From: Sambucus nigra
Taxonomy: Eukaryota > Streptophyta > Magnoliopsida > Dipsacales > Adoxaceae
Direction: 5' to 3'
Assembly (NCBI GenBank): GCA_949130495.1
Contig: OX422208.1
Location: 684,696,202-684,760,201, forward strand
DNA: 64,000 nt
Below are positions 9,585 to 20,695 of this stretch, piece after piece. Position 1 is the stretch's first letter. Each line of letters opens with the position of its first letter. The position numbers and the translations under genes were made by a program. The notes under the pieces are model-generated. The model was not told the DNA's origin, did not search any database, and saw only the letters and a program-made list of their open reading frames with translations.

Positions 9585-11917
9585 TATCACACTCCGCAGA
9601 ATCCGATAGATGGGGTGTCCAGTCACCGCCGCCGAACTATGATGGGTGTGAACTAAATAAATACCATTCTTAGCATGAGACAGATAAGAGACATAACTAA
9701 ATTAGTCCATACGATAAATAATTGAATCAATCTCAAATGATCATAAACAACTAAGCGATAAAAGATCCATCACATGCTAAAACTCTAATTAAATTCAATC
9801 TCCAATAATTATTTAATAAAATCTGAATAACAGTCGACTAAAAAAATCAACTGAAATCCTCTAAACAACTTTGGAACCGAATGGACCAATAAAACTCAAA
9901 TGAAGTCTCATAATTAAATACGATTGAAAAGGAAAGTCTAACTAAATGATACAATGAAATGAATAACTCCAGCTGCCTCCACATGATAACTTTGCTAATT
10001 ATATGCAACTTCTCCAAAACTTATCCTAGAAAAGTTAGTCAAGGCACGAGGTCAGAGCCCCGAGTATGAATACACACTACTCCCCTCCAATAGGATCCTT
10101 GAATCCAGACAGTAACATTATATGCAATAAATATCACAATAAAATATTTTAAATAAACGAGATAATTAAACGTGATAAATATAATCACTAACTACTCGTA
10201 GACATCCCCATTTAAAAAGACACACCAATATGATTTTAAGTTCCCAAGTCCCACGATGATAATCTTATTTAATTAGCCCATTTTATTATTGTTCTCACTT
10301 TTTATTATGACGGTCCTTTCATCCCGATTGGTAATTTCCACCAAAGTGTCACACTTCCCCTTGTCAATCATCCTTTGACCCGTTTAAATGTTGGCCCCGA
10401 CACATGACAAGGTTCCACACACGAGACGACATAAATCGTCCTCCGAACCGTTTAAACTGTCGGTCCCGACCCATTATGTCGCTACAAATTTTAATACTCG
10501 TTTTTATCTTTGGTATTAATTCTCAATTTTCCAAATTGTAAATTACCACACCCTTTTTATTGATGTGAGATCTTCAAAATAACCCTTAGTCCCATACCTA
10601 AGGGTCCTCAAGTTATTGATACCTCCTACCCTATGTGAAGGATGAATTTCTAACATAAACCTCAACCTAGTCTCATGCCTAGGCTAGCGTAACTACGATG
10701 AAGTAACAAAAATCAGCACACCCCAGATATACTCAAGTTAGAATTATCTACCCTCACTAGTCTCATACCTAGCAGGTGTAAATCATCAAAAGGCCTACCC
10801 ACTAGTCCCATACCTAGAAGGCATCCTAGAATAGAGGGAGAGAAAAAATACCCATCAACCCGTTGCTATAAGGCAAAGTAATGATACCAATAATTCACAC
10901 AAACAAGCAATATAATCATCGTCCAAAACTACGCATGATAGTCTAATTCACTTAAATATTAATTTAATTGTCACATCGCCAAAATACCCAATTAATCTTA
11001 ATTTATTATCTTAAATTAAATACACTGAGATTTCATCATTAATACAAGAAAATTACAATTTCATTATCTCAACACAAATCTCATGAGTTATACGCCCCAA
11101 ATCCGCTTATTTCAAAACTAAGATTTTTCTACATGCAACCTACACCAATAAAACCCAAAATCCACTAATAAATCCTACGTACCCAAGGGTTATGAATATT
11201 AATCATATTAAAGGATTTCATAAAAACATCCCCAAGTTTTATGTGTCCACTTTCTCTAATTAGATTGCTAATTGATTTTAAGGAAATATTGAATTTAGGT
11301 TTAGGCAACACTTAAAACGCATAATACTAAAAGAAAAGAATAGAGTATTCATGCCTGTGATTAGTTGAATGAAAATCTGAGTACAAGGTTGAACTCCTCT
11401 TAAGCAAACACCAATTGAATCTTCAAAACTTGTAAAAAGTAGGGGCTAGGGGTTTAAGATGAGAGAAATATGTTTTAGAAAATATTTTTATAGAAAGTCT
11501 GAGAGAAAAGTGATTTTCGAAGTCCCAACCCCATATCAGTTTAGTATATAAAGGGTTTAAGAGTTAAAACACAATTAGGAGACCCACATCCATCCACCGC
11601 CTTTGTCGTTTGAACGACGTACAGTGTCGTTCAAACGAGAAGCTATGTCGTTTGAACGACATACGATGTCCTTTGAACGACCCCAGTATTAAAATCCAAA
11701 TCTTTTAAAATCTGACTTGTTGATCTGATAAATATTCTTGAAAACATACTTGCCAAATTAAATGATAAAAACTGTATAACCTTTTTATAAAAGACTCGAA
11801 TTAATTCCCAATTGAAAATTTATTAATAAAACCAAGTTAAATTCTTTGAAGGCCATAATCTCTAAAATTTTAGTACACTCCAAATTAATTAAAGTCAAAT
11901 AATTAAAACACGGGGTG
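9585..11917 (-). repeat. 5' LTR (right copy) of element B
   Basis: Collinear with 5730-8070. Its end at CGGGGTG lacks the TTA of the other copy and runs into GTGGTTAAAGG, probably PMD-flank sequence. Confidence 0.85.
11545..11682 (-). promoter_or_regulatory. LTR B promoter array (right copy), central CpGs decayed
   Basis: The four palindrome sites are at the positions equivalent to 7752-7826, but all now read CGTTTGAACG, CGTTCAAACG or CTTTGAACG. The central CpG has become TpG or CpA in every one. The TATA region (TATATAAAGG on the plus strand, 11545-11554) is unchanged. Confidence 0.55.
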
Positions 11918-12435
11918 GTGGTTAAAGGTGGGGATTGAGAGATTTTATGGTATTGGAGCTGCGTTCTGATTTTTTTTCTTTCTTTCTTTTTTTGATTGTA
12001 CCTGTAGGAAATGTAATAATTCTAGAAACATCTATATGAAATATATTTTCATTTTGGTGTTATCTTGATTTAATGACTTATTCTATATGCTCTCTAATTT
12101 ACTTATGAGGTTTTTCATTTTTTGCAAAGCTAGAGATAAAATGAAAAAGGAACTCGAATAAAAAGAAAATGGTTATTTTAGGAATTATGCACTGGGGAGA
12201 AAATAAGGATTTTTCAAAAAGGAATTAACCAAAGATTGATTTTTTCAATGCAAATGTTTATTTTCGAAATTGATATATGTAAAAGAGGAAATAAGGAATA
12301 TCCTAAAAAAGGTGTTTTGCCGATCGGCGCACCCTTTAGCCTGCCTATCAGCATAAGGGCCAAGTCCAAATTAACCCCTTAGCTTTGATTGCACTTTATG
12401 CATACTCTGGTACTTTATGAGAATCGGTGTTTTGA
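11918..12435. other. No gene seen; T-rich spacer
   Basis: The first bases may continue the PMD pseudogene past element B, but no PMD motif can be read. A T-rich tract with CTTT repeats lies at 11970-11995. The rest shows no ORF or repeat boundary. Confidence 0.5.
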
Positions 12436-13800
12436 ATGACTTGTTTTATTATGGAATTCTTTAGCATAAAAAGGGCCCCTTGGAGGTGTTTTCATCCCCA
12501 CATTCAACTTGCTCTTCTTTGTATCTTTCTTCTTCTCTTCTCAATTGGCTCTTCTAGTGTCCGAGGCCTTTTTTGCCTACCTCAAGGTTTAAGAGGAAAT
12601 TTACCTCTAAAAAATCAACTATAAAGCCTTGGGTTTGTGCTAGGCCTCTGTGTGGCATAATCGTCCCATAGAATGGAACCTTCTAGAAGCAAAGGTACAA
12701 TTCTGCTACCCTGAACACCATGCTTTTCGATTTGGCTTAGATGAGGTGTGTCCCACCTATGAGGATCACTCTACGATGTTGGGTGTAAGCCCTAGTGTTG
12801 AAGCAACTATGCCAGATTTATCTTATTTTCCTCTAGTGTCTTTGGCGAAGTTTCTTCACATTTCCCCCTCAGCTGTTCGGGCGCCGGTTCATGGAAGAAA
12901 TATCTTCCTCCCAGCAGTTATGAAATTGGTGCGTCGGAGGGATTTTAATGACAATAGCTTTATCGGAGTTATAGTCCTGGGTTTATTGGAGGGATTTTAA
13001 TGACAATGGTTTTACCGGAGCTGATCCTCAAGTGGCAAGGATAGCGGTGTGGTTGTCTTACCACTGTAGTCCCGTGGCGATGGTTTTAGTAGAGATTTTG
13101 AATGGCTTGAATGCTTGGAAGGAAGGTTGGACTGGCTTTCTGCAGGAGAGTCCTTTTATGCTATTTATGTGGCTTTCTGAGAGACTGTGCCTAGCTGCCC
13201 CTTTTGAGTATCCTCTGTCGAGTATTACCAATTTCTTTTTTAGGCCCTTCTTTAGCATTAGTCCATCGACGGAGAGTTGGGTTAACTAGATTATGGAGCA
13301 CAGGCCCTGATGCCTTTGCTGGTTTGTATCGTCGTGGAGTGGACTTGCTGCTTGTTTTTTATTTGGTGGAATGCCGATATATGAGATTATTTGGCGTTAA
13401 CCACACTTCCATCTACTTTACTTGGCGTCCTTTTATGCCAAGTAATATCTGAGCAGATTGTGCCTCCCCACATAACCAATTTCTTTCAAGTATAGGACTT
13501 CATTGAGTCCTTGAGGATGATACCGTGGCTCTTTTGGCAACATCATCGTCCTTTTACCCGTGCACCATAATCTGTTAGAGAGGCTGGGTTTGTATCCGGG
13601 GATTATTTGAAGTGATTATGGAAATGGGTGATTGAGAAGATTTTGGTGAAGGAGACTAGGAAAAGATGGCTTATCTTGTTTGACAACTTAAACGAGGGTG
13701 TCGTGGGTTCATTAAAGCTCATTAAGCCCTAACATTGCATGGAGCACATCTGGAGTAATAATCAGGAGTGGGATACTTGAGGCCCTCCAAGGGTAGGTAA
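12436..13800 (+). pseudogene. DUF7745/PMD-like pseudogene
   Basis: A TATA-like ATAAAAAGG (12468-12476) and a CT-rich leader (12505-12545) precede a coding-like region. The frame at 12650-13000 contains LLEAKVQFCYPEHHAFRFG followed by EVCPTYEDHSTMLGV, the pattern of DUF7745 and plant mobile domain proteins (short helix, aromatic-P-x-H-x-F-x-F, then CPT-E). The partial repeat GRDFNDN/LLEGF occurs twice (about 12936-13015), suggesting a small duplication. A second frame at 13032-13289 reads QVARIAVWLSYHCSP and LFMWLSERLCLAAPFEYP. Coding-like sequence with four or more stops goes on to about 13800 (MIPWLFWQHHRPF, KRWLILFDNLNEG). The family assignment rests on motif memory. The copy is clearly broken. 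Confidence 0.5.
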
Positions 13801-14394
13801 TAATGATGAGGCAAGACCATATGGTAGCTGAGGTCAAGATTTTGAAAAACTCATTTTATATTTATGAGTAGGTATTTTAGGTTTAATGTTAGTGTTTGGT
13901 ATGTTTTTGGATTTTTTTGTGAAGCTGATTTAATGGTAGGGTATTTGTAGGTTGTATGAGGGTCAGGAAGGGAGTGGTTTGTTTGAATCTCGTCGTTGAT
14001 ACTTTATGTAATAACCATATTCCTAATTGAATAAAATAGAAGTGATTTTGATAAATTTTATTGTGCCTTTTGATGAATTTTGTATTTGAACTGTCTATAC
14101 CAATCATTAAGGCATACATAATCATTTTGTTCGTTTAAATTATGAGAGAGACTATCGTTCTCAAGGGAAAAAAGAATAGCATTTTGTGATAAAGAAAGGA
14201 CCATGCCTATATGTATTTTATGGGTTTCCTACACTCCTCTGCGGGCTTTGAAAATTTTTGAGCTTCATTAAAAATGGGTATTTTGAAAGGATCATGTCTC
14301 ACGTAATTCAGAGTAGGGGGAAATGAAGAGAGACTTTTTTAGAATAAAGGGGGGATGAGAAGAATCTTAGCGTGACAAGAGTTCGAATTAAGGG
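13801..14394. other. Spacer; 3' flank of a Tat element on the minus strand
   Basis: 13801-14130 shows no gene. From about 14394 down to 14130 the minus strand continues past the integrase fragment described next and carries GAATTACGTGAGACATGATC (14290-14310), a block like the GAACTACGT..TTGATC motif near the 3' end of Tat elements. No LTR boundary can be fixed. Confidence 0.35.
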
Positions 14395-14747
14395 TAAATT
14401 TTTTAGAGACGGCCCAGGTTGATTGGACGCTTCATTTCTTCTTCGTCGAAATCTGTGAGCATAGCGACGCCACCTCATACGATTTTCTTCATAATGAAGT
14501 GGTCACTCCAATTAAGTTTGAACTTCCCTCCTGGATCCAAATAGGTTCTACAATTTTTTTGAAGGAAAGATCTCTTTCTTAGACACCGCGACCCTTGACT
14601 TTCTAGTCAAATGATCGGGTGATTTGACGATGGTACCCTTGTGTGTGGTACAAAGCTTTTAATATATTTTCATCTAGGAACGAGAGTTTGTCGTCGCGGT
14701 TTCGATGACAGTCTTCCTCACTGACCTTGATTTCGATCATGGCGTGT
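14395..14747 (-). pseudogene. Tat-clade Ty3/gypsy integrase C-terminus fragment
   Basis: The minus strand gives SFLDENILKALYHTQGYHR, RSFD-KVKGRGV-ERDLSFKKI, then in a shifted frame GGKFKLNWSDHFIMKKI, GGVAMLTDFDEEE and RPINLGRL. This is the ordered C-terminal signature of Tat-type integrases: helix with ..HTQ.YQRR, KV..R....GD.V.K, G.F..NW.GP..V.K, GGA....D.DG, P.N...L. Stops and at least one frameshift are present. The fragment is cut at 14747/14748 by the Athila LTR, so it is older than that insertion. Confidence 0.7.
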
Positions 14748-15245
14748 GATGAGTGCATTATTTTGAATGAATTATGCCCAAATATAGGCATTGTTAGGCT
14801 CATTGTATTTTAACTAATGAGGTTTTAGAGTTGTTTTCATCAAATAAAAGAAAAAGACAAGGTTGAATAAAATTCGAGTTAAAATGAAATTTTAGTAACT
14901 CTAGTGGGTAAAATTATAATTTAAGAAACTTTATGGGCCTAAAAATAATTTGTAAATGCTTATCTAAGCAAAATAAAGTTCTCCCTGAAATTTGGGGCTA
15001 GAATGGAAAAATTATGAATTTCGGGGTCTAAAATGCAAATAAGGGTAAATTGGTGATTTTCTAAACTTTATGGGGGCTGAATTTGAGTTAATAGCAGTTA
15101 TTTTATACTTTTACAGGTACCCCCTAAATTTTGGTGAGGATTGAAGGTCAAAATAAGATTTTAGAAGTTTTGGGGTTCAAAAAATGAATTTGGAAAGTGG
15201 TGAAGATAGGGGTTATATATGTATGGAGGCATAATTTTATCAAAG

Positions 15246-15331
15246 GCATGGTTGGTGTAGTGGTTAGTCTCATGTAGTATGGGGCCTGAGGTTGTGGGTT
15301 TGATTCTTATCAAGGCCAATAATTCTTTTTT
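15246..15331 (+). repeat. tRNA-like (SINE-head) Pol III module inside the Athila LTR, left copy
   Basis: A box TGGTGTAGTGGTTAG at 15253-15267, B box GGTTTGATTCT at 15297-15307 (about 30 bp apart, as in tRNA genes), and a T6 terminator at 15326-15331. The order and spacing fit a tRNA-derived SINE head. The second copy in the right LTR (32687-32772) keeps a perfect GGTTCGATTC B box. It is present in both LTRs, so it spread as part of the LTR. It is not a normal tRNA gene: T-stem pairing relies on G-T wobbles. Confidence 0.55.
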
Positions 15332-15339
15332 ATAAGAGC

Positions 15340-15747
15340 ATGCGCCTAGTCAGCAGACCACGCCAATTGCCACGTCATCAGATCAGTTCACATTACCGGC
15401 CTAGTAGTAATCCACATCATCAGGTCAGTCAACAGTAAATTACCATGTCAGCAGGTTAGTCAACTACCATGTCGTCAATCCAAGCAAAATCTAAGGCATA
15501 ATCAGAAAGTGACACGTGGCAGGCATGGAACCTTATAAACAACTTATATATTGACTGAGAGATTTTAGTGGGAAGAAAAATGGGAATCCTTAACAACTTT
15601 TTGACTTAGATGAATTTCAAATTTCAAATCCCATCAAATACTATTTCGTGGGAACTTGAAATTTAGTTTTTTTTAGGGGGGATTTATACTAATTCAAAAT
15701 AAACAAATTAAAAAGCATCCAACCCCAACTCAAAATCTATATATAGG
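15340..15747 (+). promoter_or_regulatory. Athila LTR promoter: ACGTCA/GTCAGTCAAC array, G-box, TATA
   Basis: GTCAGCAG, ACGTCATCA, GGTCAGTCAAC and related 8-11-mers recur about eight times in 15353-15480. The motif GACACGTGGCA (G-box/ABRE core CACGTG 15513-15518) follows, and then TCTATATATAGG (15736-15747). ACGT cores are bZIP-type and GTCAAC is W-box-like by general knowledge. Use by the host is inferred. The right LTR keeps the G-box at 32972-32977. Confidence 0.45.
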
Positions 15748-16620
15748 TCCCTCGCGCTCATTATTTTGGGGGAGAAAAATTAGAGAGCTACTTTAGAACA
15801 ATTTTTGATAGTTTTATTTTGAGAGCTTTATTTAGGCCAAGACTTGTATCTTTATAGGAGGAATTTTTTCAAGATTATTTGTGAGACACAACACCTGTAA
15901 GTTTATTTTATTAATGAAAATTAGCATTCATTCTTGCAATTTTATGATGTCTTCAATTATGCTAGCTTAATTTCTTTACTAGGACTAGGTGAAATTTATT
16001 ATGTTTAATTAATATTGTGTGTAGTTTAAATCCATTTTTGTTTCCAGACATGTTCTAAAAGTTTTAAAAGTTTGGTATTCATTTAAAATGACATGAGAGT
16101 GTGTTTTAAATCATCAACATTGTTTGAATAAAAAATTCATTTTTTATTTTGTGTATGAATACTTTTTGATGGGTTATACTTTTATTAAATTAATTGATAG
16201 TCCATGCTTAAAAACTATATTTAAAAATCTAAAAGTGAATTTTTGAGGGAATAAGGATTTTAACCGTCTAAATTGGAAACGTTAAATTATATTATCAACC
16301 TAATTGTGTTATTTTTCTAATTAAATGCGACGAGAGTCAGTTTAATTTGAGTTGTAAAATCGGGAATGAAGAGTTTAAATTATTGCATAGTGGTAATTAA
16401 ACGTGATAAATGGATCCAATATCCTAGTTTTCACACTCACTTGACTATATCTTTCATAGTCTCATCTTTTATTTGTGTTAGCTTAATTTAAAATTACTTA
16501 TCTTCTCTACACCTATTTCATCTAGTTGGACAGTCATAATTATTTTGAAAAAAAAATATTGATAAATCTCTATGGGTGACCTGTACTTACACTCGCTATT
16601 CTATAATAGCCCGTGCACTT

Positions 16621-18200
16621 GCGATATTTTATAAAAGTGACAACAAATATTTCGTGTCGTAGCTGAGGAATTGATCGATTTTTTTTAAATGAAGTTGTGA
16701 CTTTTGAACTAGTTTTTTTTTTTACTTTTCGCATTTTTGTTAGTAAAAATTTCATAAAAGACAAAAAAAGATTCTAAAAATAACAAAAAAAATCAACAAC
16801 TAATATTTCTTTTTTTAGTAAATGACTCTTTTAGCGCTACTTTATCACAAAATATATAAAAAAATTGAAAAAACCTTGAAAAACAATTTTTTTTTCTGGA
16901 AATTTCCAGAATCGTTTTTTTAGTAAGTAGTCCTAAAAAAATAAAATAAATAAAATAAAATCCAAAAATTAAAAAAATATTTTTTTCAGTAGTGATATCC
17001 CGAATAAAAAAAACTTAAATTATTTTTTTTCATAAGTATTTTTTTTTGTATTAAATACATCACTAGTGCATGTCGTGTGATTTTTTTTCTTTTCTTAATT
17101 TTTTTTGTGTCGCACTTTACGTTTGGTGTACTTTTTTTTTTCAGAATCACATTCAAAAAAAAGAGAAAAGAAGAAAAAAAGGGGGCAAAAGTGAAGAAAA
17201 TTAGAAAAGATGTGCAACATTGTGAAGAAAAAAATTGTGCAATCATGCCACGGGCACAAGAAACTCTCAGGGACGACTGAAACGTAGCCGAAGTTTCCCT
17301 CTGATGGACGTCAACTTAAACTTTGTTCTGTGTAAATAAGTGACCGTAAAAAGTCCACGCCGGAGGTACATTTTTGTGTTCTCCTACGTGGTTTAATTTA
17401 GCACGTTGCATAGATTGACTTAAGAGAAAAACCTGTGTGAAAGATAAGGTGGGGATTTCATCACCCTTCCTTGGCTCGAAAATCACTAATTCACCAAGCA
17501 TTTGCATATCCCGAGCTATCGCTTTTAATTTCAAATCAAGTAGACATTGGCCATAGGATATCACATAGCTCATAGTAAACCTCTTAACGAGGCTAGAATT
17601 AAAAACTACTCCAACACGAACTTATCAAATCGATCCCGTTTCACCTTGTCTAGGATTGACGGTTTTTTATGAGTCTTCATATCGACCACCTACCTAGAGG
17701 AAAAAATGGAATTTAAGGCAATAACCGTAGTTGGTCGTCTTTTAAATTCTCTTTTGTCAAAGAGTAGGAGATGTCTAATTAGGGAGATTAATTTGGATAC
17801 CCCTGCCGTCGTCGATTAATCTCGGGAAAACTATAGTTTAAAATTGAAACTCCCCTCACCTAAGTTATATAATTCAATTTGCTTTGTGTTAGCTAGGAAT
17901 TACGTGGTTTGAGTTAAATATATTTTTTTCTTCACATAATAAAAGTAAAATAATAAAAAGGAAAAAAGAAAAAGTAGAATAAAAAGATCAAAAGAAAAAG
18001 GAAAAAGAAAAATTCGAGTGAGCTCAGTGTATGCAAAGTTGGTTTCGAGATTATACCAGTCGTTTGTCAAGTGTGGAGTCTAGCATTCCTGAAACTTAGG
18101 AAGGTAGATTTTCGATGTTCACCGAGATGGGAGATGAGTTAGCACCACGTGCCCTTAAATATTACCTTTATCCGACTAGGTCTAGTTAACCTTCGTGTAT
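16621..18200 (+). other. Athila leader region, A/T-rich, no plus-strand gene
   Basis: Long T- and A-runs with repeated short purine tracts (16800-17200) and AAGAAAAAG tracts near 17935-18010. No plus-strand coding sequence is seen until gag. A short antisense ORF (17316-17573) is listed separately. Confidence 0.4.
17316..17573 (-). CDS. Short antisense ORF in the Athila leader, unknown product
   Basis: An 85-codon ORF starts MSYVISYGQCLLDLKLKAIA on the strand opposite to the element. The local base composition is more balanced than the surroundings, which favours real former coding sequence. Antisense ORFs are known in some Tat-group elements (Grande, Retand); whether this is one is only a guess. 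No domain is recognised. Confidence 0.25.
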   Translation of the reverse strand: MSYVISYGQCLLDLKLKAIARDMQMLGELVIFEPRKGDEIPTLSFTQVFLLSQSMQRAKLNHVGEHKNVPPAWTFYGHLFTQNKV

Positions 18201-18249
18201 ACTCTACCCGAGAACACCGCGAATAATTTCCAATTCCATTAGGGAACAA

Positions 18250-19480
18250 TCCAAACGTTACCCGTATTTCGTGGCCCTGAAAAAGAGGATCCCTAACTCC
18301 ATGTGCGTGAGTTTGAAGAAATTTATGGGACTATTAAGTACCAACAACTCACCGACGATATTCTTAAACTTAAATTGTTCCCCTTCTCATTGAAGGATAA
18401 AGTAAAGAGCTAATTTAACTCCTTATAACTGAATCCATCACCACTTGGAACCAAATGAGTGTCACCTTCCTGCAAAAAATCTTTCCTAACCAAAAGACAA
18501 CGTCGATACATCACGCTATCAATACATTTATCCAAAAGGAGGGAGAAGATTTGTGGATATATTTGGAGTGATTCAAGGACTTTCTACTGCAATGTCCGCA
18601 CCATGGGATTGAAATAAGACACCAAGTCCAAATTGTGTATGAGGGGTTCAATTGTAATACTCGATTATGCTTGAGTCACTATGTAATGGTGATTTTGCCG
18701 AGAAAAGTGAGGTTGACGTGTGGGTATTCCTAGAAGACATAACAAAAAAGTCCCAGCGATGGGAACCCAATAGAGAATTTAGGTCCACCACGTCCAATGA
18801 GGGTTTTGATTACCAAGTTTAACAAAGTTATGATTTAAATGCCAAAGTGACCACATTGGCTCGATGTTTAGAATCTTTAGAGACGAGCAAAGACGGTAAT
18901 CAAACTTCACTTGCGGTTGTTCAACATGTAGGTTCCCCTATGTGTATACTTTGCGATGCATTTGACCACTCAGTAGTCGAGAATTGCCTATCCCTTCAGG
19001 CCCACAAGGCACTCACCGAGCAAGCCAATGCCCTAAATCAAAATAGGCCAAAGTATGACCCATATTCCAATTCGTACAATTCGAGGTGGCGAGACCACCC
19101 CAATCTTTTATGGTCCAAGGGTTAGTATCAAGGAAGTGGAGGTTGATCTTTCGGTAACCCCCCCCCCCCCCCCGAGTTTCCAAAATAATTACACCGCACC
19201 ATCGTATCCCTCATCCCAAAAGATCCAATCTTTAGAGGATTCAATGAATCTCCTTACCCAAATTACTCTTAAATTCTAGAAAATCACTCAAAATGTCCTC
19301 TAATCCACCCAGCAAAGCATGCATGCAAACACTCAAGACATTATTAAACTCAAGGTTCAAATGAGCCTATTAGCGAACGAGTTGAGTGAACGGAATATGG
19401 GAACATCCCAAGTCAGACCGAGCCCAATTCGAAGGGCAACATGAAAAGGGGTTAATTAGTTATTGAAGATGACAAGAGCG
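18250..19480 (+). pseudogene. Athila-like gag, broken
   Basis: In pieces across frames the translation gives REFEEIYGTIKYQQLTDD, LKLFPFSLKDKVKS, ESITTWNQM, FLQKIFPNQKTT, KEGEDLWIYLE-FKDFLLQCP and HHGIEIRHQVQIVYEGF, which is the ordered core of Athila/Tat capsid proteins. An ORF at 18847-19125 follows with a zinc-finger remnant (CILCDAFDHSVVENC) and the conserved YDPYSNSYNSRWRDHPNL segment. A C15 run at 19160-19175 is a likely slippage site. Gag packages the RNA and forms the particle. Stops at many places rule out function. Confidence 0.8.
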
Positions 19481-19789
19481 CGTCACACACCCAAGAGCCT
19501 GCGAAATCCATCATCACACTTAGGTCCGGTAAGGAAGTAGAGAAAAACGTTTCACCAACCACTAAGAGTAAATTCGAGAAATGTAAGGAGAAAGATGATC
19601 CACCCGTAGATTCCACTTTCTCCTCTCCCTCATCTTATGAACCATTTGTCAAGACCTATGTCCCCAAAGCTCGGTTTTCTCAATGTTTTGTGCCCCAAAA
19701 GAAAAAGGCACAAGTTGATAAGATGTTGAAAGTTTTTAAGTAAGTGAAAATTAACATTCCACTTCTTGATTCTATTAAATAAGTCCCGT

Positions 19790-20695
19790 CCTACGCTAAA
19801 TTTTTAAAGCACCTTTATACCTTCAAGAGAAGCACCAACGTACCCAAGAAAGATTTTTTTGTCGATCAAGCAAGCTCGATAATTTCTTATCTAACTCCCA
19901 TCAAGTATAAGGATACCGGTAGTCCGATGATCTCTATCAAGATAGGGGAGCACATCATTGAGGAAGCCCTTCTAGAATTAGGAGCAAGTGTTAACCTTTT
20001 GCTATACATTGTGTACAAAAACATAGGTTCGGGGGAGTTAAAGACAACTAGGATTACCTTATCCTTAGCCGACTGTTCTGTAAAAATTATAAGAGGTATC
20101 GTTGAGGAAGTACTAATTCAAGTGGGTAATTTTGTATTTCTCGCTCACCTCGTTGTCTTGGACACCCAACAAGTGCAAAATCCCATTGCATAAATCCCTA
20201 TTATTTTGGGTCATCCTTTCCTAACCACATTTGATGTTGTTATTAGGTGTCATAACAGCCAATTGAACCTATCCTTTGGGAACATTACTATGGACCTTAA
20301 CATGTTAAATTTGACAAATAACCACCCGATGACAATGAACTCGTAGATGTCGACATGATTGATAGTATTGTCCAAGAAACTTTTAAGCTAACTTATAATG
20401 ACAACCCATTAACAACATGTCTTACTTTTTTTGGGTCCAAATTTGATGTCGAAGAGCCAATCAAAGAAATCAATGCCCTCCTCAACTTCGCCCCCAATAT
20501 GGACGTAGGAAGTTGGAAGTATAAGCCTAAGCCCCTCTCACTTTCCACATCACCTATTCCACCCTCGATTAAGAAAGCTCCCAAGCTTGAATTGAAGCCA
20601 CTGCCTAAAACGCTCGAGTAAATGTTCTTAGGACCTTCTGAATCCTTGCGTGTTATACATGCGTTTGACTTAGACAAAGAAAAGGAAGGTAAATT
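19790..20695 (+). pseudogene. Athila protease region, left copy
   Basis: ORF 19927-20193 reads MISIKIGEHIIEEALLELGA SVNLL, matching the aspartic protease segment of Athila, where D-L/T-G-A-S is the active site. Here the catalytic Asp is Glu (ELGAS). RITLSLADCSVK and VGNFVFLAHLVVLDT follow, then IPIILGHPFL-type sequence. The linker to RT (20355-20621) is Pro/Ser-rich. The copy stops at 20695, where the copia LTR begins. It corresponds to 26970-27783. Confidence 0.75.

Larger units (their letters stand above)
5730..11917 (-). mobile_element. Ty3/gypsy gag-only element B (Tekay/Del-like)
   Basis: Two similar LTRs of about 2.34 kb (5730-8070 and 9585-11917) bound 1.5 kb of internal DNA. On the minus strand the order is 5' LTR (right), tRNA-Met primer-binding site (9566-9582), broken gag, polypurine tract (8071-8083), 3' LTR (left). 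LTR ends of the type TAACACCCCG...GGGGTGTGATA and the AATTTCGAGGATGAAATTC block before the polypurine tract resemble Tekay/Del elements. There is no pol. It sits in the PMD pseudogene: the left flank ends CTGGT and the right flank starts GTGGT, a possible imperfect target duplication. Confidence 0.85.
14748..16620 (+). repeat. Left LTR of the Athila-like sequence
   Basis: Starts TGATGAGTGCATTATTTTG, matched at 32179. Homology with the right copy runs about 930 bp until that copy breaks off. The 3' end is not fixed: GCCCGTGCACTTGCGA near 16610 resembles the end of related LTRs, but no clean primer-binding site follows. Confidence 0.7.

Noticed and set aside
12436..12624. ORF 12436-12624 as a signal-peptide protein
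   Set aside because: Hydrophobic run (ALLCIFLLLFSIG) comes from a CT-rich leader of the DUF7745-like pseudogene; no mature domain follows.
15253..15307. A real tRNA gene
   Set aside because: A and B boxes are good, but the acceptor and T stems pair poorly and there is no clear anticodon arm; better called a tRNA-derived module.
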